Shown here: positions 15,627 to 23,600 of the stretch, one piece after another
Layout: every line of letters begins with the position of its first letter
How positions within the stretch are numbered: position 1 is the stretch's first letter
Origin: Bombella dulcis
GTDB lineage: Bacteria; Pseudomonadota; Alphaproteobacteria; Acetobacterales; Acetobacteraceae
DNA: 64,000 nt
Reading direction: 5' to 3'
NCBI RefSeq assembly: GCF_026385505.1
Contig: NZ_JANIDV010000001.1
Span: 372,001-436,000, forward strand
Program-made: the position numbers and the translations under genes
Notes under the pieces: model-generated
Seen by the model: only the letters and a program-made list of their open reading frames with translations
The model's database searches: none
Told to the model about the DNA's origin: nothing

Positions 15627-15966
15627 TCTGGCCTCCATCTCAAGAAGTGTGACTGTAGGAACGTGTCCAACGGGGCCGGGTATAGTGCGGTGAAAACATA
15701 AAATCAATAAAAAAATGTATTTTTCATGTATTCGTATTTGATAATCATTATCATCATGAAGTTGTTGAAAGGGATTATCAAATTCACCGAAGATATATAC
15801 GAATGTTTTCTAGTGATACATTCTGGCTTTTACATTTCCTGTCATGACGACAGGTTTTTCTTTTAAATATTCCGTATCCAGCAGGATGATGGAGGAGAGG
15901 ACGCTTTACCGGTCCTATATTGTTTGATAGATATGGAACATGAAATCAGATGAAAGGATGAGACTG
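15627..15966. other. divergent promoter region between bfr and nfsB
   Basis: A 340-bp AT-rich gap between divergent genes. It contains the Fur box at 15740-15752 and no plausible coding frame. Confidence 0.5.
15740..15752 (-). promoter_or_regulatory. Fur box upstream of bfr
   Basis: GATAATCATTATC is a perfect palindrome with a single central base, the classic core of the Fur operator. It is 114 bp before the bfr start. It also lies about 215 bp from the divergent nfsB start. Confidence 0.75.
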
Positions 15967-16623
15967 ATGGACCTGCTTCATGTTCTGAAAAAACGCTACG
16001 CAACCAAGGCCTATGATGCCACACGGCGCATTCCTGAAGAAACGGTGAATCAGCTTCTGGAGGCCCTGCGTTACAGCCCGTCTTCCGTCAATGCCCAGCC
16101 CTGGCATTTCATCGTGGCTGATGATGAGGCGGGCAGACAGCGTGTTGCCAAAGCGACGCCAGATATCGGGTCGCTGGCTTATAACAGGCCGAAGGTTCTG
16201 CAGGCATCCCACGTTGTGGTGCTGTGTGCCCGCAACGAACTGCCAGAATCGTACCTGACAGAGGTTCTGGACAAAGAGCAGCAGGATGGCCGTTATGTCG
16301 ACAGCACAGCCCGTGATGGCTTTGCCGCTGCCCGTGCCGGTTATGTCAAGCAGCACCTTGATGCTGGCGATGTGATGTTCTGGAACCAGAAACAGGTTTA
16401 CATAGCGCAGGGCTTCCTGCTTCTGGCGGCGGGACTGCTTGGCGTGGATGCCACACCTATCGAAGGTTTCCTCCCGGAAGCTCTTTCGGAGGAGTTTGGG
16501 CTGGAAGAAAAGGGGCTGACCCCGCTGGTCATGGTATCTCTCGGTTATCACGCTGACAGCGACGCAAATGCCAGACTGCCCAAATCCCGCCTGGCACGGG
16601 ATGTGGTGTTTTCGAAAGCGTAA
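15967..16623 (+). CDS. nfsB: oxygen-insensitive NAD(P)H nitroreductase
   Basis: A 218-residue FMN flavoprotein that reduces nitro groups, quinones and pteridines by two electrons. It follows E. coli NfsB through its length: MDLLHVLKKRYATKAYD, YSPSSVNAQPWHFIVAD, ASHVVVLCAR, KQVYIAQGFLLLAAGLLGVDATPIEGF, and GLTPLVMVSLGYH with LPKSRL at the end. The start at 15967 is chosen because it aligns with the known N-terminus and has AAAGGA 8 nt upstream; the ATG at 15940 is less likely. It is monocistronic and followed by a hairpin near 16640-16667. Confidence 0.94.
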   Translation: MDLLHVLKKRYATKAYDATRRIPEETVNQLLEALRYSPSSVNAQPWHFIVADDEAGRQRVAKATPDIGSLAYNRPKVLQASHVVVLCARNELPESYLTEVLDKEQQDGRYVDSTARDGFAAARAGYVKQHLDAGDVMFWNQKQVYIAQGFLLLAAGLLGVDATPIEGFLPEALSEEFGLEEKGLTPLVMVSLGYHADSDANARLPKSRLARDVVFSKA

Positions 16624-16777
16624 GATGGCTCTTCTTCAGGCTGGGGAGGATATTTTCTCTCCAGCCAGTTTCTCTGGGCATTGATCGTGATTTAAAAGGG
16701 CTATGTTTACAGTTGCATATTCTTGGTTCACACTTTGAAAAGTATGTGTACTTATAGGCTAGTGGACAAGAGATATT

Positions 16778-18052
16778 ATGGAACGGTTTAATTGCGTCTT
16801 TCTGAATAAAGATAGTGGTGAGAAAATTTTTGCTTGTTTAGAGTTGCGGGATAATAAAAATATTTTATTGCGTGCAATTAGTAGTAATTCAGAGCGTGGA
16901 TGGAAGGAATTATCAGGAATTTATGAAATAGGAGAGGGTGAGACTTTTAAAGGAAAAGGAAATTATTTAAAATAAGATGAAATTTCGTTAATTTTTGAAT
17001 TAAATTTTGAAAAAAGTCCTCTTTCTAAAGATGTTTTTGCATCATTTGGTAATTTTTCACTGAAAAATGAAGATGACAACATCTCTTTGGAAGAGTTTTC
17101 TGTTGAAATATGGAGTTTAACAGGCGGTGAGAAGAGTGGAGTTATTGAATCTCTTCTAAAGGAAGTGAGTAAGTTATCTAATGAATTGGATAATTTGAAG
17201 AATTCAAGTAATAATCTTTCAAGAAAGATAGAGGAAAATGAGGTATCGATTGGAAAGATAGACGAGAATAGTAAGTATTTATCTGAATCGCAGGAAAAAC
17301 TTTTAGAAGATATATCTTCTTTTCGAACAACAAAAAAAGATTGTGAGGAGTTGTTTGGAGATTGGCAGGAGAAGGAAAAGGTTCTTGCAGAGATATTAGA
17401 TGAAAATAAGAAAATAAACGAGACATTGAAAGAAATTTCTTCTCAGGCTGAAAATACCAATCAGCAAGCAAAAGACGCGTTAGAAATAACTACAACAATG
17501 AGTTTGGCTAGAGCTTTTAAGACCCGTAAAGATGAAGCTAAGGTATCTGCAAAAATTTTTTCTTGGGCATTTTATATATCAGCAGGAATAGCTATTTTAA
17601 TAGTGTTAGGACAATTTTTATTTTTAGAATTACATAGTGATAATGAAATTAATCTTCTTAATGCATGGCTTGGGAAAGCACCTGTATTAGTATTTTTGTT
17701 TTGGGTAGTTCAATTTTCTTCTAAGAAGTCATCTCAGCAACATTCGATAATGGAATTTTATGCACAAAAGCAGGCCTTGGCTGAATCTTATCAAGGATAC
17801 AAGGATCAGATTAAAGAATTTGATGGAGCAGATTCGGAGTTGGAAAAATTAATGACAATCAATTTGGAATCAGTGGGCAAGGATTCCTCAACAGTGATGG
17901 AGCAGTCTCACCGTGAGAAGCACAGTCCATTTTTTGAATTGATAGAGCTCTTATTGATCTGGAAGGGGGTTAAGAGAGACGTGATTGATAAGAATGTTGT
18001 CAAAAAGAATACGAGTCAAAAGGATAATAAGGTGAATGGGGAGTCTCCGTAA
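16778..18052 (+). pseudogene. coiled-coil membrane protein of unknown function, interrupted by one stop codon
   Basis: One frame runs from the ATG at 16778 to 18052 with a single TAA at 16973-16975. Read through, it would give 424 residues: a roughly 110-residue N-terminal region, a long coiled coil rich in Glu, Asn, Ser and Lys (starting VIESLLKEVSKLSNELDNL), two membrane helices (FYISAGIAILIVLGQFLFL and APVLVFLFWVVQF), and a charged C-terminal tail. No ATG or good ribosome binding site restarts the downstream part, so the downstream frame alone is an unlikely gene. The composition is much more AT-rich than the neighbours, which suggests transfer. I do not recognise the family. It lies just outside the 17-bp repeat of the mobilizable element. 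Confidence 0.6.
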
Positions 18053-18216
18053 CGGGAGATTCCTCAGATTCTAAAGGGAGAAATATGTCTCCCAGACTGA
18101 GGGGATGATAAGGCAATTTCAACGCTTAAATAGAAGCCATCGTGCAGGAATACCCGCTGAAAAGAACAAAGGCATTCTTCTCACTTAGGATTGCCAATTT
18201 TACAAGGAGGAAAAAG

Positions 18217-18233
18217 TGGCGGAGAGAGAGGGA
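18217..18233. repeat. left attachment repeat of the mobilizable element
   Basis: TGGCGGAGAGAGAGGGA is identical to 27570-27586, the CCA-bearing 3' end of tRNA-Ser(GGA) on the minus strand. The flanking bases differ on both sides, so the repeat is exactly 17 bp. Confidence 0.88.
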
Positions 18234-18540
18234 CTTTTAGAAGTCCATTTTCAAAACCGCAGAACCTCAATATTCGCAGAAAACTTTGGCCTCTAAGAAC
18301 AGTCCAAGTACCACAAACGTGTACCGTGTACATAACCTTTGCCTCTCATTTTGTCCACTGAAAATTCCTTGAGTCATAGAGCGAGTGATTTTTTCATTAT
18401 AAGCTGGATAGCTATGGGCGTGTGCTTGCCCCTCTATTCACTGGGCATCGCTATCTAAAATGGTGGCTTACTAGGATTGGTAGTGATCCCAACGGTCATG
18501 CAAGCACAGTGCCGTTTAAATAGTATAAGCTACGATAAAA

Positions 18541-18615
18541 ATGGGGGGTTTTAGGGGGGCGAAGCCCCACAAACAAGGCCCAATGTGCGTAGCAACATTG
18601 GGTAGCCTTGTTTTA
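18541..18615. other. oriT-like region upstream of mobC
   Basis: A G-rich block with GGGGC/GCCCC complementarity is followed by a long interrupted inverted repeat. AAACAAGG at 18571 and CCCAATGT at 18579 pair with ACATTGGG at 18595 and CCTTGTTT at 18606, around the loop GCGTAGCA and a 3-nt bulge. Position immediately before mobC-mobA is where ColE1-type plasmids keep oriT. The nic site is not identified. Confidence 0.55.
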
Positions 18616-18700
18616 GATAAAAACTCTTAGCCTCCGCTCATCGGTTAAAAACTTACTGAAATCAAATAATCTTCTCAGAGCTCTCCATTAAAATCTGAAT

Positions 18701-19018
18701 ATGGCAAATCAAAATAACAAGCGTGCCAACACGCTACGAGTTCGGCTTTCGGATGATGAGAAAGCCCAATTCAAACAAAAAGCAGCTGCGGCTGGGGTAT
18801 CCACATCTGAGTTAGTGCGGCAATCGGTAAAGGTTGCCACTATTACGAACAGAGAAGACAAAAGGAAAATCATAGCCTCCCTTGGTCGTATTAACTCTAA
18901 CCTCAATATGATTGCTCGTTGGGTGAATACCTACAAAGCATCAGTTGAGACCTCGGCGGTTGTGACCGCTCTTATGGAAATTCAATCTTTGATTCAGATG
19001 TATATAGGTGAGCAATGA
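18701..19018 (+). CDS. mobC: MobC-like plasmid mobilization accessory protein
   Basis: A 105-residue protein. LRVRLSDDEKAQFKQKAAAAGVSTSELVRQSV is a ribbon-helix-helix DNA-binding region, and REDKRKIIASLGRINSNLNMIARWVNTYK is the conserved MobC block of Mob accessory proteins. MobC binds oriT and helps melt the duplex so that the relaxase can nick. Its stop overlaps the mobA start (ATGATT), consistent with coupled translation. Composition is AT-richer than the chromosome. Confidence 0.88.
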   Translation: MANQNNKRANTLRVRLSDDEKAQFKQKAAAAGVSTSELVRQSVKVATITNREDKRKIIASLGRINSNLNMIARWVNTYKASVETSAVVTALMEIQSLIQMYIGEQ

Positions 19019-20193
19019 TTGTTGGCTTTTCTAAGCATGGCAAAGGCCGCAGTGAAGGGCCGGTGGCTTATATGGTCAATCCTAAAAGAGCTGGACGTGA
19101 ATCTGCCCTTCCTGTTGTGGTAAGAGGTGATCCAGATATAACCAGGAATATAATCAACTCACTGAAGTATAAGAAAAAATATACTTCTGGGGTTCTTTCC
19201 TTTGCCCCTGGTGAAGATATCACACCAGAGATAGAACAAGATATTATTGATCGCTTCGAGCAACTCGCTTTTGCCGGACTAGAAGCGGATAGATATAATA
19301 TTTTGTGGGTTCGCTATACCCATGCTGGGCACCATGAACTCCATTTTGTTACTCCTAGGGTAGAGCTCGCCAGCGGGAAATCTTTGAATATCAAGCCGCC
19401 GGGAAAAGGAACGCAAAAGGCATTCGATAATTTTCGTAGCATGATCAATGCCGAATATGGATTAGCTGATCCAGACGACCCGGACCGGACGCGTGATTTA
19501 AAACTCCCGCAACATACTTTGAAATTAGCTCAAGAGATGATCAGGAGGGGAGAGAAACCTCCGGATAACATTCCCCAAATTGTCGATGGAATAATGAAGC
19601 AAAGAGCGTTTGAGGGGCTTCTTAAGAACCGCTCGGACGTAATTCAGCAGCTACATGAGTTAGGCCTAAAAGTTACACGGCAGGGTCGGAACTATCTCAC
19701 CATTCAAGATATCGGTGAAGCTACACAGAAATGGCGGTTAAAGGGAGCGTTATACAGTGAAGAATACAATTTCTCAGAGCTTAATGGAGAGGCTAAAGAG
19801 GCAGCAGGAAGAGGAGAACGCGATTATTCTGAACCAGACAAAAAAGCAGCTCGCCAGTTTGCGGAAGCGGTTGAATGGCATACTCGCAAAAGAGCTGAAT
19901 ACAATGGAGAACGATATAAGAAAAATACAGAAACCAATCATAAAGCTTTTGACATATCGCTTCTTACTTCCCTTCCTCATAGGAATATGTCTGATGATTG
20001 GTCTAGTTCTAGGAGCTCAAAACATACCCCAGGTTTGGGTGAAGAATATTCAGAGGTCGCTGAGCCTCACACCAGACATGAGGCAAAGCAAGTTCATCTT
20101 TTCCCATGCGGCAACTACCGTTGCGTAAAAACAAACCCTCAAATGCCATCTTACGGGACGAATGGCGAGTGGCGAGTGGTAGCGGAGGACTAA
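19015..20193 (+). CDS. mobA: MobA-like relaxase of the ColE1 (MOBP5/HEN) type
   Basis: A 392-residue relaxase expected to nick oriT and lead the strand into a recipient. The N-terminus MIVGFSKHGKGRSEGPVAYMVNPKRAGR and the block YTHAGHHELHFVTPRVELASGK (H106-H110 region) resemble ColE1 MbeA, where an H-E-N set replaces the usual three histidines. Which Tyr is nucleophilic is not clear. The region after residue 250 overlaps an mbeB-like gene in another frame, as in ColE1. No coupling protein or secretion genes accompany it, so it can only be mobilised in trans. Confidence 0.86.
   Translation: MIVGFSKHGKGRSEGPVAYMVNPKRAGRESALPVVVRGDPDITRNIINSLKYKKKYTSGVLSFAPGEDITPEIEQDIIDRFEQLAFAGLEADRYNILWVRYTHAGHHELHFVTPRVELASGKSLNIKPPGKGTQKAFDNFRSMINAEYGLADPDDPDRTRDLKLPQHTLKLAQEMIRRGEKPPDNIPQIVDGIMKQRAFEGLLKNRSDVIQQLHELGLKVTRQGRNYLTIQDIGEATQKWRLKGALYSEEYNFSELNGEAKEAAGRGERDYSEPDKKAARQFAEAVEWHTRKRAEYNGERYKKNTETNHKAFDISLLTSLPHRNMSDDWSSSRSSKHTPGLGEEYSEVAEPHTRHEAKQVHLFPCGNYRCVKTNPQMPSYGTNGEWRVVAED
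19757..20128 (+). CDS. MbeB-like membrane protein nested inside mobA
   Basis: A 123-residue frame lies wholly within mobA in a different register. The product has a Gln/Glu/Lys-rich helical N-terminus (SLMERLKRQQEEENAIILNQ), one strong membrane segment (FLLPFLIGICLMIGLVLGA) and a short tail. ColE1 mbeB and RSF1010 mobB are likewise nested in the relaxase gene; those products tie the relaxosome to the membrane or the coupling protein. A hydrophobic helix arising by chance in an overlapping frame is possible but less likely. The overlap explains the odd codon use in this part of mobA. Confidence 0.6.
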   Translation: MKNTISQSLMERLKRQQEEENAIILNQTKKQLASLRKRLNGILAKELNTMENDIRKIQKPIIKLLTYRFLLPFLIGICLMIGLVLGAQNIPQVWVKNIQRSLSLTPDMRQSKFIFSHAATTVA

Positions 20194-20196
20194 GAA

Positions 20197-20424
20197 ATGA
20201 CCGAGTTAGAAACAATCTTGTTAGAGACTTTGAAGTGTTATCAGAAGCAATTCACATAAGAGCAAGACAACAGTCGCGCGAGACAAGTGATCTTAGAAGA
20301 AGAGCAGGACGCACTCAGAATATCTCAAGAAAATTTATACAGTTTTTACGAAAATATATCGAGCTCTCAGAGAGAGATAAAGAGCGAATTAAGCAAACTT
20401 TTAGCACTATTAAAGGCCTCTTAA
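20197..20424 (+). pseudogene. MbeD-like mobilization protein, nonsense-interrupted
   Basis: An ATG 8 nt after GGAGG opens MTELETILLETLKCYQKQFT, then a TAA at codon 21. The same frame continues EQDNSRARQVILEEEQ, ISQENLYSFYENISSSQREI and KSELSKLLALLKAS to a stop at 20424. The MTELE start and coiled-coil form match ColE1 MbeD, an entry-exclusion protein encoded after mbeA/mbeB. CAA to TAA would explain the break. A different-frame ORF across the same DNA is a shadow. Confidence 0.6.
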
Positions 20425-20463
20425 AATTAAAAAAATAGACACATACGCAAGAGCTAAATAAAC

Positions 20464-20493
20464 GCGATACACCTCGTTTTTGAGGCGTATCGC
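20464..20493 (+). terminator. hairpin after the mob genes
   Basis: GCGATAC..CCTC pairs with GAGG..GTATCGC around a T-rich loop. There is no downstream T-run, so it may be a transcript end or stabilising hairpin. Confidence 0.5.
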
Positions 20494-20679
20494 ATCTAGC
20501 ACAGACAAGTTATATTGAGACCTTTTAAGAGGGTTTTTTATTAAAGGCCCTCTCTCATAAATCCAAGAATATGATTGATTTTTGATCATATGATTAACTG
20601 CTAAAATGCATATAGGCAGCTAGCCTTCAAGGGGTTTCTTTAATATCATCTTACAAAACAACATAATGGTACTCTTATT

Positions 20680-23600
20680 ATGACGGCGACGCAGGATAAC
20701 TCACTCAAACAAATTTTAAAAAGTTTTGAAACAGATTCAACTGGTCGCCAAATCTCACAGAGAGATAAAGGCACAAGTTTTGAAAAACTCGCCCTGATTT
20801 ATTTTCAAAATGAACCTAAATTTAAACGTCTATTTTCCGAGGTTTTGACCTTTGGAGAATGGGTTAAAAAATATGTCCCTGATTGTTCGGGCCGTGATAC
20901 TGGCGTTGATCTTGTTGGTGTGATGCGGGACGGTTCAGGCTTTGAGGCCATTCAGGCTAAATTTTATAGCTCTAACCATACAATTTCTAAAAAAGAATTG
21001 GATAGCTTTGTTACAGCAAGTAACCGCCTAGAATTTACATCCCGCCGTATTGTCGCCACCACGGGTAAATGGGGTGATAATGCCAAGCAGACAATGGCAA
21101 CGGTAGAGCCATGTATCTATCTTACAACCATTACAAACCTTGAAAATTCAACAGTTGACTGGTCACTATATCTTAAATCAGGACAAACCAAGGCACTTCC
21201 AAAGAAATTTCCCCGTGAGGAACAGACTGAGGCCATTTACAAAACCGTACAGGCTCTAAAAGAAGGATCTGTTTCAAACCCTGCAAAGGGCCGCCTTCTC
21301 ATGGCATGTGGGACGGGCAAAACCTTCACATCTCTTAGAATTGCTGAACAGCTTGGTGGCGAAGGTAAGATTGTCCTTTTCCTTGCGCCATCATTGTACC
21401 TTGTTTCTCAAACGCTCACTGAATGGACACAGCAGGCCTCCCATGAGCTGTCCTGCTTTGCCGTTTGTTCAGATAGTGAGGTGGGCAAGAAAAAAGATGA
21501 ACTTGCTCGTGTTGAAACCGAATTAGATTATCCAGCTACAACGGACGCTTCTAGTCTCTATAAAGCGATTTCAAAAGTCAGAGTGTCCGCTGATGGCAAA
21601 GAGAAAATGATTGTCATTTTCTCTACATATCATTCCTCCCAAGTTATTGGAGACGCTCAAAAGCTTGGGCTTCCTGCGATTGATTTGGTCATTTGTGATG
21701 AGGCTCATCGCACAAGTGGTGCAACTCATAAGGATGAGGAAACAAAAGCGTTCCAATTCATTCACGATCCTAATGGAATTGCCAGAGCTCGTACGCTCTT
21801 CATGACAGCAACCCCGCGTATTTTCTCATCGACAGCTCTAGAAAAAGCAAAAGATGCAGATACGACACTTTATTCTATGGATGATGAGGATATTTATGGT
21901 CCCATCATCTTTGAGATTTCATTTGCATATGCCGTACAAAAAGAACGGTTGTGCCCTTATAAAATTGTTGTTCTTGGGGTCTCAGAAAGTGAAGTTGCCC
22001 AAGCTGTTCCCGGCGCTTTAAATAATAAAGATAACAATATTACCCTTGATGTTGCTTCACGCATTATTGGGGCTTGGAAGGGCCTTTCTAGACAAGATAT
22101 GCGTGGCGAAGATGAAATACGCCCCATGCATCGTGCGGTGGCATTTTGCTCGACAATTGATCCTTCAAAAAAACGAAATAACAGCATAGCGTCTCGTGTT
22201 ATCGAAACGGGCTTTTCTGAAGTTGTTGATGAGTATCGTAAACGACACGGTGGAACAGGAGCTTATTGTGAGGTTCAGCATGTCGATGGGGGGATGAACG
22301 CAGCCGAGAAAGCCGCTCGGTTAGATTGGTTAAAGGAAGACGCTCCACCAATTATTGATGAAGAAACGGGAGAAGAACAGGACGTTTGTCGTATCCTCTC
22401 TAACGTCCGTTGCCTCTCTGAGGGAGTGGATGTTCCTGCGTTGGATGCTGTGGTGTTCCTTGCTCCGAGCAATAGCGAAGTGGATGTCGTTCAGTCCGTT
22501 GGGCGAGTGATGCGCCGTGCCCCGGGTAAGAAACGTGGCTATATTATTATTCCTGTTGTGGTGCCAGAAGGCCGGACAGCCGATGAATATTTTACCAAGG
22601 GATCAACAACATTCCGCACAGTCTGGATGGTGCTTCAGGCACTAAGGGCGCATGATTCCTCTTTAGATGATGAATTGGACCGTGTGAATCTTGGAGGAAA
22701 ACTAGACCATACGAAAATGGAAGTCGTATGCGTATCTGCCAACGCACCTCCACGTTCCAAAAGTAAAGCTCAAACAGCTTCCGACAATGTAAATAAAAAC
22801 TTAGGTGGAAAAGCTAAAGAAGAGCGTGCTTCTGAAGAGGAAACTGAAAATCTAGGCCAGCAGCTTGTTATGCAATATGGCCAGCGGGAAAAATTGGCTG
22901 ATGCACTTTATGCGCGCATTGTCCAGAAGGTTGGTAATCGCAATCCGTTTGCCCGGTGGTCTAAGGACGTCAAACGCATTGTGGACCGACACATCATCAG
23001 CATTACCCGTCTTCTGGATGGTCAGCTTCCCCTTGGGGCTGGGCATGAGGAAGAATGCAGCCTGCAGGAGACATCCGCCCGTGCCCGGAAAGTCTTTGAC
23101 CGCCTGAAGATGGAGATCCACGCCTCCATTAATCCAAACGTCTCTGAGAGCGAGATTATTGAGATGTTGGGCCAGCACCTCGTGACAGGCCCGGTCTTTG
23201 ATGCTCTTTTTGGGGAAGATGGCGGCCATAGTTCCAACCCCATGACGCAGGCTCTTAATGCCGTCACGCAGGAACTTTACGCCAACGGTCTGACGAAAGA
23301 ACAGCAAGGACTGGAGAGCTTTTATGACAGCATCCGTGCCCGCCTGAAGGACGCCACCCCGGAGAGCCGACAGGCCCTGACCATCCAGCTTTATGATGAT
23401 TTCTTCCGGGAGGCCTTTAAGAAACAGGCTGACAAGCTGGGCATCGTCTTTACACCGGTGCCTGTGGTGGACTTCATCATCCGCTCGGTCGAGCATGTGT
23501 TGCAGACGCAGTTTGGTTGCGGCATGGGGGATGAGAAAGTATCCGTTTCGGACCCTTTTACAGGTACAGGCAGCTTCATTGCCCGCCTGATTGACCTAAA

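Larger units (their letters stand above)
18053..18700. other. non-coding left end of the mobilizable element
   Basis: This 648-bp gap holds the left 17-bp attachment repeat at 18217-18233, an oriT-like region at 18541-18615 and the mobC promoter. The stretch 18234-18540 shows no recognisable gene or RNA. Confidence 0.5.

Noticed and set aside
17087..18052. Separate coiled-coil gene starting with TTG at 17087
   Set aside because: There is no Shine-Dalgarno sequence, and the same frame is open back to the TAA at 16975 and from there to the ATG at 16778, so one interrupted gene explains it better.
20106..20438. A 110-codon frame over the mob operon end
   Set aside because: It overlaps the mobA end and the mbeD-like frame, is Arg-rich, and matches nothing. 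The MTELE frame has the ribosome binding site.
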